This document shows positions 34,651-46,330 of a stretch of 64,000 bases of DNA, one piece after another. The translations under genes and the position numbers were made by a program. Each line of letters opens with the position of its first letter. The stretch's first letter is position 1. The stretch spans positions 293,501-357,500 of the forward strand of contig JAXIVH010000108.1 in assembly GCA_036785325.1 (NCBI GenBank), read 5' to 3'. The notes under the pieces are model-generated. The model made no database searches and had not been told where the DNA came from. It saw only the letters and a program-made list of their open reading frames with translations. The stretch comes from Urophycis tenuis. Taxonomy: Eukaryota; Chordata; Actinopteri; Gadiformes; Phycidae.

Positions 34651-35295
34651 CTGTTCTTGGAATATCTTCTGAGACCTGAGAAAATGTTACAGCTGCAAGC
34701 ACTGAATCCTTCTACTAAGGACACCTTAAGGACATCCCTCTACTACTACTACTTCTTCAGATTTAACCAGGAGCTGAAGGTTTGGTAAGTAGATTTTGGT
34801 AAATTGACTTTAGTAAGTTGACTTTACTAAGTTGACTTTTACTACCAAGAAGGAATTAATAATGAGTTGACCTCTCCAATGAGCTGGAGTATTTCAATAT
34901 TCTTCAACTTTATCTCATCATAATGAATGGACATGTTGTAATCTCAATATTAACCCACACAGAGTGACTCACCCCTCATGTTCACAACATCTTAGCTGAG
35001 AACAGGAAGTACTTCTCTCATCTACTGGACCTCAACCATTGATCCTGTTCCCCAGAATCCTCGTCCCCCTAACTCATCACCCATCACTAAACACAGTGGG
35101 GAGGGTAGCCTCTAGGGGTTTGGGAAGAGGATGGGATGGATATCACATGATTATGGTTTCCAAGTAACATTTTCAACTAAACCAGGAGGAACATCTCTGG
35201 ATCGATCAGGATGTATGCTTAGTGTGGGAACCAAGGGGGTTCTACAACAGGGTGATCAATATTATTGGTTAGTTCACCAGGATGAAGATGATTGG
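34651..35295. other. intron 2 single-copy sequence
   Basis: Nothing recognisable lies between the MITE and the 36-bp array. Confidence 0.5.
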
Positions 35296-36067
35296 ATATG
35301 ACAGAGATGAGTGGATGAATGTCTAACCTCACCATGACAGAGATGAGTGGATGAATGTCTAACCTCACCATGACAGAGATGAGTGGATGAATGTCTAACC
35401 TCACCATGACAGAGATGAGTGGATGAATGTCTAACCTCACCATGACAGAGATGAGTGGATGAATGTCTAACCTCACCATGACACAGATGAGTGGATGAAT
35501 GTCTAACCTCACCATGACAGAGATGAGTGGATAAATGTCTAACCTCACCATGACAGAGATGAGTGGATAAATGTCCAACCTCACCATGACAGAGATGAGT
35601 GGATGAATGTCTAACCTCACCATGACAGAGATGAGTGGATGAATGTCTAACCTCACCATGACAGAGATGAGTGGATGAATGTCTAACCTCACCATGACAG
35701 AGATGAGTGGATGAATGTCTAACCTCACCATGACACAGATGAGTGGATGAATGTCTAACCTCACCATGACAGAGATGAGTGGATGAATGTCTAACCTCAC
35801 CATGACAGAGATGAGTGGATGAATGTCTAACCCCACCATGACAGAGATGAGTGGATGAATGTCTAACCTCACCATGACAGAGATGAGTGGATGAATGTCT
35901 AACCTCACCATGACAGAGATGAGTGGATGAATGTCTAACCTCACCATGACAGAGATGAGTGGATGAATGTCTAACCTCACCATGACAGAGATGAGTGGAT
36001 GAATGTCTAACCTCACCATGACAGAGATGAGTGGATGAATGTCTAACCTCACCATGACAGAGATATG
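35296..36067 (-). repeat. 36-bp minisatellite carrying the exon 2 5' splice site, 21 donor copies
   Basis: On the astn1 strand the unit reads ATCTCTGTCATG, then GTGAGGTTAG, then ACATTCATCCACTC. The first unit includes the last 12 bases of exon 2 and the real donor (ATG|GTGAGG at 36053/36052). Twenty further donors follow at exact 36-bp steps down to 35331-35336. Because 36 is a multiple of three, the reading frame stays open for the whole array and repeats VRLDIHPLISVM. Confidence 0.96.
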
Positions 36068-36240
36068 CAGGATGCGCAGTTCTTCCTCAGCTGAGTCTCT
36101 GGCCGTGTCAGGGGTGGAGGAGAGCCCGGGCAGCTGCCCGTTCCCATCCTGGTGGTGGATGTGGAACAGCAGGGTGCCGTTCTCAAGCCACTGCTGTCTC
36201 CAGCGAACCAGAGGGATGTCCTCAGAGTTCCCAGAGATTT
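36053..36240 (-). CDS. astn1: astrotactin-1 exon 2 (188 bp, phase 1 to 0)
   Basis: The acceptor is GAGCAG|AAATCT and the first donor ATG|GTGAGG. The translation ISGNSEDIPLVRWRQQWLEN then GTLLFHIHHQDG and SAEEELRILHISVM matches astrotactin-1 up to the residue before TM1 (residues about 100-162). It holds an N-glycosylation sequon NGT, consistent with an extracellular position. The 3' end of the exon is itself the start of a 36-bp tandem array, so alternative downstream donors could lengthen it by 12 codons each. Confidence 0.96.
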
Positions 36241-36782
36241 CTGCTCACGCACAAACACACAATATATCAATTATTAGTACCTGGATTATACCTTTATTAG
36301 TGTGGAATATACCCTGATTATTAGTATGGAACATACTTGATTATTACTATGTACCCTGAATAATATTGTAGAATATACTTTTTTGTTAGTGCAAAATATA
36401 CCTTGTTCATTACTATAGAATGTAGCTTGTTTATTTCCAGATCTCTAAGTATTTATTGATGAATCCATGCATCCATTTAGCATCTTTAAGTAGGTTTTCA
36501 TTTCCCATCTTTGAGCAGCTGTATCTCTCTAAGCTCTGTTTGTATTCACTGTTATGATGGATGTTGTTGTTGTTCCTGTAGGTACAGGAGGCCAACATTG
36601 GAAAGCAGTGTCAGTATACAGTATTATACACTGCTGCCTTGTTGCTGGAACTCTGGCCTCCTCAAACAGTATAATTACTTTGTCCTCAATAAATCAATCA
36701 GAGCCGATATCAAGCAACTTGTAAAGCAGTGTGGATAGCTGCAGGTAGTACCACACACAACGTGCTGCTATGAACTCTGGAG
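36241..36782. other. intron 1 single-copy sequence
   Basis: AT-rich intron with no recognised element. Confidence 0.5.
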
Positions 36783-37208
36783 CTAGGGGGCTAGGGGTCT
36801 AGGAGAGCTAGGGGTCTAGGAGAGCTAGGGGACTAGGGGTCTAGGAGAGCTAGGGGGCTAGGGGTCTAGGAGAGCTAGGGGTCTAGGAGAGCTAGGGGTC
36901 TAGGAGAGCTAGGGGTCTAGGAGAGCTAGGGGACTATGGGGTCTAGGAGAGCTAGGGGTCTAGGAGAGCTAGGGGTCTAGGAGAGCTAGGGGGCTAGGAG
37001 AGCTAGGGGACTATGGGGTCTAGGAGAGCTAGGGGGCTAGGAGAGCTAGGGGTCTAGGAGAGCTAGGGGGCTAGGAGAGCTAGGGGGCTAGGGGTCTAGG
37101 AGAGCTAGGGGGCTAGGAGAGCTAGGGGTCTAGGAGAGCTAGGGGGCTAGGAGAGCTAGGGGTCTAGGAGAGCTAGGGGGCTAGGGGAGCTAGGGGGCTA
37201 AGGGTCTA
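36783..37208. repeat. CTAG-rich minisatellite, 17-bp unit
   Basis: Units of CTAGGGGTCTAGGAGAG with GGGCTAGG variants, about 25 copies. CTAG occurs every 8-9 bp. Confidence 0.95.
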
Positions 37209-37786
37209 GAGTTAGGGTTGTGACTGACGCCTACTTATCAATCACAGCTACTGTAAAGTAATTTGGAAGACATTTCCATTGCTCTCAGACTCGGACAGAG
37301 CAATATGAAATTATGATCATCTGACTATCTGTCAAATGTTCAGAGAATTTTGTTGTGTTGAGCATAAGCTCACACATTCCCTCCTCGACATCACGGCCGC
37401 ATGCCAGAACACGCCTAAGAACACGCAACATGTGTTATGTAAGGTTTTCTGGAGCATCAGGAGCCAGAGACTGGAGGACTTCACCAGGGAACACCATCTG
37501 CTCATGATGCTGGTGGACACGTTGGCTCAGGGATTCAGTGCTTCTACTCAATAAGAATTTCCTGAAGGCTGGCGTGCTTTTGTTTACACCTTAACATTTA
37601 GACATACCATAACATTTAGACAAAACATTAACATCTAGACATAAAATAACATTTAAACAACAAATTCATGTTAATATTTACACATAACATAACATTTGTA
37701 CTTTTCTAAATCACATAGTTCAGCCATTTCATGAAACACAGGAAAGTAAAAATGAAGCTACCAAGTCCCTGTGTCTCTGTCTCTCT
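37209..37786. other. intron 1 sequence with an unassigned coding-like ORF
   Basis: The plus strand has a 72-codon open frame (37336-37554) with coding-like composition, including KVFWSIRSQRLEDFTREH. I do not recognise it. It could be a fragment of a processed gene or chance. Confidence 0.35.
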
Positions 37787-37875
37787 GGTGGTGGTGGTGA
37801 TGGTGGTGGTGGTGATGGTGGTGGTGGTGGTGGTGGTGGTGTGTGTGTGTGTGTCTCTCTCTCTCTCTCTCTCAC
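37787..37875. repeat. compound microsatellite (GGT)n(GT)n(CT)n
   Basis: GGTGGTGAT, then GT, then CT runs in direct succession. Confidence 0.95.
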
Positions 37876-37924
37876 AATAATCATTCGAGGTGACATGTTG
37901 TTAGCACTGTCAGCCAGCATTCCT

Positions 37925-38620
37925 AAAGCATCACATTAACCAGCCCAAACTACAGCATCACATTAACCTGCCCAAACTACCCCAAACTACAGCATCACAT
38001 TAACCAGCCCAAACTACAGCATCACAATAACCTGCCTTAATTACAGCATCACAATAACCAGCCCAAACTACAGCATCACAATAACCAGCCCAAACTACAG
38101 CATTACATTAACCAGCCCAAACTACAGCATCACATTAACCTGCCTTAACTACAGCATCACATTAACCTGCCTTAACTACAGCATCACATTAACCTGCCTT
38201 AACTATAGCATCACATTAACCTGCCTTAACTACAGCATCACATTAACCAGCCCAAACTACAGCATCACATTAACCTGCCTTAACTACAGCATCACATTAA
38301 CCAGCCCAAACTACAGCCACACATTAACCTGCCTTAACTACAGCATCACATTAACCTGCCTTAACTATAGGATCACATTAACCTGCCTTAACTACAGCAT
38401 CACATTAACCAGCCCAAACTACAGCATCACATTAACCTGCCTTAACTACAGCATCACATTAACCAGCCCAAACTACAGCCACACATTAACCTGCCTTAAC
38501 TACAGCATCACATTAACCTGCCTTAACTACAGCATCACATTAACCTGCCTTAACTACAGCATCACATTAACCTGCCTTAACTACAGCATCACATTAACCT
38601 GCCTTAACTACAGCATCTGA
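37925..38620. repeat. 27-bp minisatellite, about 25 copies
   Basis: CTACAGCATCACATTAACCT plus GCCTTAA alternates with a CAGCCCAAA variant, giving a patterned mix of two unit types. Confidence 0.95.
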
Positions 38621-38807
38621 TATTCATGACTGAATCAGGTAGGCTCAACTGGTCACTGGCTCAGCCGTAGGCTCCATGTTTGAATGGTAAACCTACACCA
38701 CAGGATAATGTGAACAGTTTCATTTAGCTGCCTTTCAACCTTCACTTCCCAGTCCCACTCTTCCCAGATTGGGCTGGTCACTTTGTGTGGAGACGCTCTA
38801 TCTGCTG

Positions 38808-39000
38808 TCACTAGAGTGGTGACTAGAGTGGTGACTAGAGTGGTGACTAGAGTGGTGACTAGAGTGGTCACTAGAGTGGTGACTAGAGTGGTCACTAGAG
38901 TGGTGACTAGAGTGGTGACTAGAGTGGTCACTAGAGTGGTGACTAGAGTGGTGACTAGAGTGGTGACTAGAGTGGTGACTAGAGTGGTGACTAGAGTGCT
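38808..39000. repeat. 12-bp minisatellite, 16 copies
   Basis: GACTAGAGTGGT or CACTAGAGTGGT repeats without length change. Open frames in several frames are artefacts. Confidence 0.97.
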
Positions 39001-39654
39001 CACCATGCATCAACCCTAGAGTGTCACTAGAGGGTCACTGTTGATTGAATCAATTATAATGATGAGAATATTCTTCTCGATACACAACAGGTGTTCTCTA
39101 ATGATGGGTTCCTCTTGCACTGTTCTTTGCAATCTCCAGGCTTTGGCCTGGTTGAGTACTGACATGCTGACCATGAAGAGAGAAGATGCTTTAAGGTAAG
39201 CCTCCTTAAAGTGATGGGCATGATGGGCAGAGGAGAACATAGAGAGGAGAAAAGGTGGAACCAGTACAGGTTCTGGCAGGAGGAGTGCCACCTACCAGGA
39301 GTAAAGTGGATCCTAGTAATCTCATTATTATGTGTCTTGGTCTAGATCCCAGAAAAGTGAAAACCTGAAACTCAGGTTAAACCCGAAAGAGTCGAAAGAA
39401 CAAGTATTTTTTTAGACACCTGACACAGCACCTTTAAAAACATTAATCCTTAATCCACCATAGACACACAGCCCTCTGAGAGACAGGGGAGGATCAGGGG
39501 TGAGGGAGGAGGCCTGGGTTCACAGCACAATTTTACATGCAAATTGTCTAGAGATAGGCCTGCTCTGTGGAGAACGATGAAAAGAGAATCCTAAATCAGG
39601 CTTTGAATCTGCACATCAAACCGAGCGAGTTTAGGGTGGCTGTTCAGAGCAGTC
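39001..39654. other. intron 1 single-copy sequence
   Basis: Nothing recognisable is seen here. Confidence 0.5.
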
Positions 39655-39868
39655 CTGGGTTCAACACTGGGTTCAACACTGGGTTCAACACTGGGTTTAA
39701 CACTGGGTTCAACACTGGGTTTAACACTGGGTTCGACACTGGGTTCGACACTGGGTTCGACACTGGGTTCGACACTGGGTTCGACACTGGGTTCAACACT
39801 GGGTTCAACACTGGGTTTAACACTGGGTTCAACACTGGGTTCAACACTGGGTTCAACACTGGGTTTAA
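39655..39868. repeat. 12-bp minisatellite, left arm (about 18 copies)
   Basis: GGGTTCAACACT with TTTAAC and TTCGAC variants. The same array resumes at 42042 beyond a DNA element. Confidence 0.97.
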
Positions 39869-42041
39869 AGGCCGTGGTGCAGGTTAAACACCACTTTCGA
39901 TTAATGGGTACATAAAGCACTAAATATATGTATATAAAGTTAGAAATGTCCAAAATAGTGTTAAAATCCAGTTTTTTTTAGTTTTTGGTAGTAACGGTTA
40001 TTTTTCATGCAACTCGGCAATGACGTCACGTTGGGGAGACGTGGTGGAAGGTAGCCTCAGCCTTGTACTAGAACTATGGCGTCTAAATGGGATGAGGAAG
40101 AGCTGGCAAGACCCACAATTAACATTTATGATGGCCATATCATTTCGAACCGGTTAGACGTGAAAGGGCGAATGAAGAAATGCGTGATTTTGTTGGGAAA
40201 CTACCCATATGTTGTGTATTCAGTTACATTATGTGCTGTGTCTGCTATTACACCATGCCATCAGGGGGCGCACTACCGTTTTACTGATACTGTGCAATGT
40301 GATTGGGATTGAAAAGGAGAAGAATACATTGATACCTACACGTTGAGTAAACTTACAGTGCACTTCTCGTTCTTTATTTCTTTATATTAGCAAGTACAAG
40401 TCTAGTATAGGACACCATAGAAAGAACAACCGTTCAAACTTATATCCGAAGTGGCGCCTGCCCTGTCGGCAACTCGCTACCACAGAGTTTTTGTCCCGTG
40501 TCTTGTTTTACCGTCGTGTCACTGTTTTGAACGCAAGAATCACACGCAATATATCGGGATAAGTGCACACGTCTGAACTTATGTGGTTGGTTATATGGAG
40601 TGGATTTATTCGCATGAAGCTACAAGGCTTTGGAGCGTCTGACCCAGCAGCAGTCGTCTTCTATAGCATTTGGGATACAATAACAAACTGTGGCCATCCA
40701 CGCTTGGATTTACCTCTGGAGTTAAAGTGAAGGAAAAGAGGCCGACGGTGAGGGACAGGCTCGGGAAGTACAAGCCTGTCCTACCATCTGTGATTATGGG
40801 CAACGTGTGCTCCGTAGTCAACAAAGTTGATGAACTTGCAGCGCTTGTGAAGTATGATCGGCCGTACCAACAGTGCAGCCCTCTCTGTTTTACTGACTCG
40901 TGGTTTACGGACAGCGCCTGGACACATCACCGCAACGCAGAGAGCGTGTGACCAAATCATTGAATTGCTGGCGGTGAGTTGCAGACCCAAGTGAATTCTC
41001 CAATGTCATTGTCATCCTGGTGTATATGTATTCCACCATCTGCCAAATGCCAAACTGGCGACTGACATGATGGCAAGAGTAGCTCAAGAACTGCAACGCC
41101 GCACTTCGGACGCTCTTGTGATGATCAGTGGCGATTTTTAACCATTGTACTCTCTCCACCTCACTTCCATCGTTCAGGCAGTTTGTCAACTGCCCCACGA
41201 GATGTGGCAAGACTATTGACTTATTTTATGCCAATATTAAGGACAGTTACACATCCACTGCCCTGCCTCCACTCAGCAGGTCGGACCATAACCTGGTGCT
41301 CCTGTCATCCAAATACACCACCTTGGCCCGTAAACAGCCTATATCAACAAAGTCGGTGCGTGTATGGTATGGTCTACATGCGAGGATTTACAGGAGTGTT
41401 TGTAGTGTACGGACTGTGTTTTATGAGGAAGACCCCAATGGGGCTGATGTTGTGGCTGATCGTTTTACTGACTATACTGACTTGATCATCCCGTGTAAAA
41501 CGATCAAAGTATTTATTTATCTAAGTTTATAATTACATGTGTGAATAGCTATTATTTAATCTCCTTTTCATATTACATACTGTGTTGCCGCCTTGCTACG
41601 GAATCCAACGTATTGTGTTTTGTCACAGGTTAATAAAGTGACGAACTGGCCCCACGTCTCCTGCATTTCATTGAGACAACACAGACGAGTTTATGTTACA
41701 CTATGCTATCTCTCAACCTATCGATCTATTTATCTATCTATCTAGGCTATCTTTATCTATATATTTACTTATATATTTGACACTGTCACTCTCTCACTAC
41801 TCGTCTCTCTCAATGGTATCAAGGTGGGCTTTCGTCCGGGCTCCCCGACCTGACGTCACACAATGCATTGTGGGCATCGCTAACCTGTTAGCCAAAGGCT
41901 AACATTTCACCTACTTTTCCTTATTATATTTCCTTTTTGTGATACCCTACAACGTCAAACACAATGGATAACTGTTTTAATGTTTATTACCAACTAGAAA
42001 ATTGCCAGAATAGAAAAAAAAATTAACCTGCACCATGGGCT
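39869..42041. mobile_element. DNA transposon of about 2.2 kb with TTAA target duplication, carrying a nested LINE piece
   Basis: The left end starts AGGCCGTGGTGCAGGTTAA and the inverted right end AGCCCATGGTGCAGGTTAA (17 of 19 match). TTAA flanks both ends (39865-39868 and 42042-42045), and TTAA also occurs in the host array unit. TTAA targets are known for piggyBac and Kolobok. A 78-codon frame at 40076-40312 begins MASKWDEEELARP and includes DVKGRMKKCVILLGNYPYVV; I do not recognise it and it may be a transposase remnant or a captured exon. Confidence 0.75.
40600..41650 (+). mobile_element. LINE endonuclease-domain fragment nested in the DNA transposon
   Basis: Frames near 40790 give MGNVCSVVNKVDELAAL and CFTDSWFTDS, and frames near 41125 give a GDF motif, FRQFVNCPTR, GKTIDLFYANIKDSY and SRSDHNLVLL. 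These are the ordered landmarks of a non-LTR endonuclease (the N, E, D and SDH boxes). Frameshifts and stops break it and no RT is seen, so it is 3'-truncated or deleted. Boundaries are approximate. Confidence 0.75.
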
Positions 42042-42333
42042 TTAACACTGGGTTCAACACTGGGTTTAACACTGGGTTTAACACTGGGTTTAACACTGGG
42101 TTCAACACTGGGTTTAACACTGGGTTCAACACTGGGTTCAACACTGGGTTTAACACTGGGTTCAACACTGGGTTCAACACTGGGTTTAACACTGGGTTCA
42201 ACACTGGGTTCAACACTGGGTTTAACACTGGGTTCAACACTGGGTTTAACACTGGGTTCAACACTGGGTTCAACACTGGGTTTAACACTGGGTTCAACAC
42301 TGGGTTCAACACTGGGTTCAACACTGGGTTTCA
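42042..42333. repeat. 12-bp minisatellite, right arm (about 24 copies)
   Basis: GGGTTTAACACT and GGGTTCAACACT units, in phase with the left arm. Confidence 0.97.
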
Positions 42334-42648
42334 TGATGCTGTGTTTATTCCCAGATAGTGCTGCAGGACTGTCAAGGTTGGCCACATTGAATGCTTCCAG
42401 GATAACAGCACCCGATAAAAAGGGAAAGCGCATGAAAAACTTCAGATGACTCGATTCTGAGGTTGTACAGCAATTAAGATTTCCCAATTTCACCCTCATC
42501 CTTCTCAGGTACACAAGTTCCCTGGCAGTCTGCAGCCCCTTCACCTTGTGGTCTGATGGTCCAATGCAGCTCTTCTGGAGCATGCCAAGTCTATAGCTCT
42601 ATTGGAGCGTACCATTTATACAGCTATATTGGAGTGTACTCCCTCACT

Positions 42649-42649
<1 letters not shown>
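42334..42649. other. intron 1 sequence with an unrecognised minus-strand open frame
   Basis: On the minus strand 42335-42583 is open for about 83 codons (including ELVYLRRMRVKLGNLN and FLSGAVILEAFNVANL) before running into the array. I do not recognise it. Confidence 0.35.
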
Positions 42650-42679
<30 letters not shown>

Positions 42680-42681
42680 GC

Positions 42682-42718
<37 letters not shown>
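42650..42718. repeat. (GCAC)n(AC)n microsatellite
   Basis: GCAC repeats pass into an AC run. Confidence 0.95.
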
Positions 42719-43381
42719 ATGGCATGGCGATGACTTTAAGCTAAAGGATTGCATTTAGCTAAATAAAATGACTGTGAAAGCAAGCTAGGCTTGGAGGGTC
42801 AGAGATAGATCATGAAAGAAGAGTTTCGTCCCACTGTTGGATTAGTTTCTGACTTACAGTTTAAATCCCCCTCAAGGGACATCACAGGGTTCTCCTCCGA
42901 AAACCTGGAAATAAATGCTAAATAGCCAAACAGTTAGCATTTGCTGATTGTCTAGTTGCTAATGCTAATGCACCTAGCACCTGTTCTGAGCATCACCATG
43001 GTAACAGAGCCTGGAACGCTGCAGAACTCTGGGAATACATCCCATAAGATCAGCACATAAGGAAGTCTTTCCCATTCCAACCACATACGTCTCCAAAAGA
43101 TCAAAACACTACGAAGCAGTTTAGCATCAAGTGTGATGACAGGCACTGGATGGAACGCACAGCAAGGTTTCATTCATTATGTATCATATATAATATACAA
43201 TATCAATAACTGCTGTCAGCACCTCCTTCCACAGATCCTCCTCACTATTTCAGCACCTCCTCGTTCACCTCCTCCACTGTTCAGCACCTGCTCCCCCACT
43301 ACCTCCTCCTCCACCTCGTCTTCCACCTCCACCTTCTCCACCTGCAGAGTGACGACTGCAACACAAGAGCATCTCTGGAAG
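42719..43381. other. intron 1 single-copy sequence
   Basis: Pyrimidine-rich CACCTCCT words occur at 43215-43350. Nothing else is seen. Confidence 0.5.
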
Positions 43382-44470
43382 CCCCTTGTCTCTGTGTGTT
43401 GCTTGTCTCTCCTATACAGAATGTAAACCTCTTAACTTGTCTCTGTGTGTTGCTTGTCTCTCCTATACAGAATGTACACCTCTTAGCTTGTCTCTGTGTG
43501 TTGCTTGTCTCTCCTATACAGAATGTACTCCTCTTAGCTTGTCTCTGTGTGTTGCTTGTCTCTCCTATACAGAATGTACTCGTCTTAGCTTGTCTCTGTG
43601 TGTTGCTTGTCTCTCCTATACAGAATGTACTCCTTTTAGCTTGTCTCTGTGTGTTGCTTGTCTCTCCTGTATAGAATGTACACCTCTTAGCTTGTCTCTG
43701 TGTGTTGCTTGTCTCTCCTATACAGAATGTACTCCTCTTCGCTTGTCTATGTGTGTCGCTTGTCTCTCCTGTATAGAATGTACTCCTCTTAGCTTGTCTC
43801 TGTGTGTTGCTTGTCTCTCCTGTACAGAATGTACTCCTCTTAGCTTGTCTCTGTGTGTTTCTTGTCTCTCCTGTATAGAATGTACACCTCTTAGCTTGTC
43901 TCTGTGTGTTGCTTGTCTCTCCTGTATAGAATGTACACCTCTTAGCTTGTCTCTGTGTGTTGCTTGTCTCTCCTGTACAGAATGTACTCCTCTTAGCTTG
44001 TCTCTGTGTGTTGCTTGTCTCTCCTGTATAGAATGTACTCCTCTTAGCTTGTCTCTGTGTTGCTTGTCTCTCCTGTACAGAATGTACTCCTCTTAGCTTG
44101 TCTCTGTGTTGCTTGTCTCTCCTGTACAGAATGTACTCCTTTTAGCTTGTCTCTGTGTGTTGCTTGTCTCTCCTGTATAGAATGTACTCCTCTTAGCTTG
44201 TCTCTGTGTTGCTTGTCTCTCCTGTACAGAATGTACTCCTCTTAGCTTGTCTCTGTGTTGCTTGTCTCTCCTGTACAGAATGTACTCCTTTTAGCTTGTC
44301 TCTGTGTGTTGCTTGTCTCTCCTGTACAGAATGTACTCCTCTTAGCTTGTCTCTGTGTTGCTTGTCTCTCCTGTACAGAATGTACCCCTCTTAGCTTGTC
44401 TCTGTGTTGCTTGTCTCTCCTGTACAGAATGTACTTCTCTTAGCTTGTCTCTGTGTGTTGCTTGTCTCTC
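43382..44470. repeat. 51-bp minisatellite (some 49-bp units), about 21 copies
   Basis: The unit contains TGCTTGTCTCTCCTGTACAG followed by AATGTACTCCTCTTAGCTTG. The plus-strand core resembles a vertebrate 3' splice site. Loss of one GT gives 49-bp units, mostly in the right half. Confidence 0.96.
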
Positions 44471-44644
44471 TTCTTCGACATTTCTTCACATGTTCATCTG
44501 GATTCCATGTCAACAGTGAAATCTGGTTACCAGTTAAAACATTTGTAAAAAATGGTTTCAACACATTTGAAACCATTTTCTGGAGACAGATAGAGAGCAG
44601 CACCACAGCAATGTACAGAGTAATATATACTACTGTTACGGCCC

Positions 44645-45615
44645 TCAGCCCTTGGCTGTGTCCTGTGGTAGTGGGTGTGGCTGTGTCCTGTGGTAGTGGG
44701 GCTGTGTCCTGTAGGTGGGGCTGTGTCCTGTGGTAGTGGGTGTGTCCTGTGGTAGTGGGGCTGTGTCCTGTAGGTGGGGCTGTGTCCTGTGGTAGTGGGT
44801 GTGTCCTGTGGTAGTGGGGCTGTGTCCTGTAGGTGGGGCTGTGTCCTGTGGTAGTGGGTGTGTCCTGTGGTAGTGGGTGTGGCTGTGTCCTTTAGGTGGG
44901 GCTGTGTCCTGTGGTAGTGGGTGTGGCTGTGTCCTGTAGGTGGGGCTGTGTCCTGTGGTAGTGGGTGTGGCTGTGTCCTGTAGGTGGGGCTGTGTCCTGT
45001 GGTAGTGGGTGTGGCTGTGTCCTGTAGGTGGGGCTGTGCCCTGTGGTAGTGGGTGTGGCTGTGTCCTGTAGGTGGGGCTGTGTCCTGTGGTAGTGGGTGT
45101 GGCTGTGTCCTGTAGGTGGGGCTGTGTCCTGTAGGTGGGGCTGTGTCCTGTGGTAGTGGGTGTGGCTGTGTCCTGTAGGTGGGGCTGTGTCCTGTAGGTG
45201 GGGCTGTGTACTGTGGTAGTGGGTGTGGCTGTGTCCTGTAGGTGGGGCTGTGTCCTGTGGTAGTGGGTGTGGCTGTGCCCTGTAGGTGGGGCTGTGTCCT
45301 GTGGTAGTGGGTGTGGCTGTGTCCTGTAGGTGGGGCTGTGTCCTGTGGTAGTGGGTGTGGCTGTGTCCTGTAGGTGGGGCTGTGTCCTGTGGTAGTGGGT
45401 GTGGCTGTGTCCTGTAGGTGGGGCTGTGTACTGTGGTAGTGGGTGTGGCTGTGTCCTGTAGGTGGGGCTGTGTCCTGTGGTAGTGGGTGTGGCTGTGCCC
45501 TGTGGTAGTGGGTGTGGCTGTGTCCTGTGGTAGTGGGTGTGGCTGTGCCCTGTGGTCGTTGGTGTGGCTGTGTCCTGTAGGTGGGGCTGTGTCCTGTGGT
45601 AGTGGGTGTGGCTGT
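44645..45615. repeat. minisatellite with 44-bp higher-order unit
   Basis: CTGTGTCCTGTAGGTGGGG and CTGTGTCCTGTGGTAGTGGG modules alternate, with TGTGGCTG linkers. Confidence 0.95.
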
Positions 45616-46265
45616 GTCTGTGTGTTTGTCGTAACACTACAAATATACTACCAGGGACCCTCTCACCCTAACCCTTGATTAGTACATTAGTCCTAACATA
45701 TACAATAGATTGTGTCAATATATACTACATATATATAAAACACTACAGTACTGCTGTATACATAGTGGAACAAAACAGACTATTACAGCCAAGAAGCAGA
45801 CCTGAACTACCGATCGAATGTTCTCGTTTCATGTTTTTTGGGATCCTTAAGACACAAGGCTAAAAGCATTTTGGAGAGTTTGTTTGAGAACATAAAAGAT
45901 TTCTAATAAAATAAGATGACTCTGAGCCTTTGGGATTTTCACAACCACCTGCCAGCCTCTGTTTCGTTTTACGGTTTTCCTTCAGAGTTTGAAATCCCAG
46001 ACCGACTCAAATTGAGAGATCTGCTTTGTAGGTCTAAGTGGTTTCAACCTAGACTGGGTTCTGTTTTACGGCCTCTAAAGCGCCTGGAACTGCACCATGG
46101 AACTGGCTCAGTACCATGGACCATGGTGTTCAGTGTTGAGGGGCCCAACTACAGCTCAGGGCTCCCACGCCTAAATATACCAAGAAAACACACACAAGTG
46201 GTATGCAAGTCACACAAGCACATTGGAGACCCATTTTAGAGCTGGTGACAGTCTTGGCGGACTAC
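45616..46265. other. intron 1 single-copy sequence
   Basis: A 107-codon plus-strand frame at 45916 has no recognisable family and no other coding sign. Confidence 0.45.
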
Positions 46266-46330
46266 CTGAGTGAGTGAGTGAGTGAGTGAGTGAGTGAGTG
46301 ATTGAGAGAGAGAGAGAGAGAGAGAGAGAT
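46266..46330. repeat. (GTGA)n(GA)n microsatellite
   Basis: GTGA repeats are followed by GA repeats. Confidence 0.95.

Noticed and set aside
35219..36055. A 278-codon minus-strand frame as an independent gene
   Set aside because: It is the 36-bp array read in frame from the end of astn1 exon 2; better seen as a potential exon extension.
38653..39019. Simple-peptide open frames on both strands
   Set aside because: Artefacts of the 12-bp array, open in several frames.
39567..42358. Repetitive GFNT and PSVE peptides
   Set aside because: Artefacts of the 12-bp array; no signal or domain around them.
43386..45637. Cys-rich and His/Pro/Thr-rich repeat proteins
   Set aside because: Direct translation of the 51-bp and 44-bp arrays; units of altered length change frame.
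45916..46239. A 107-codon plus-strand frame
   Set aside because: No recognisable family, no splice or promoter context.
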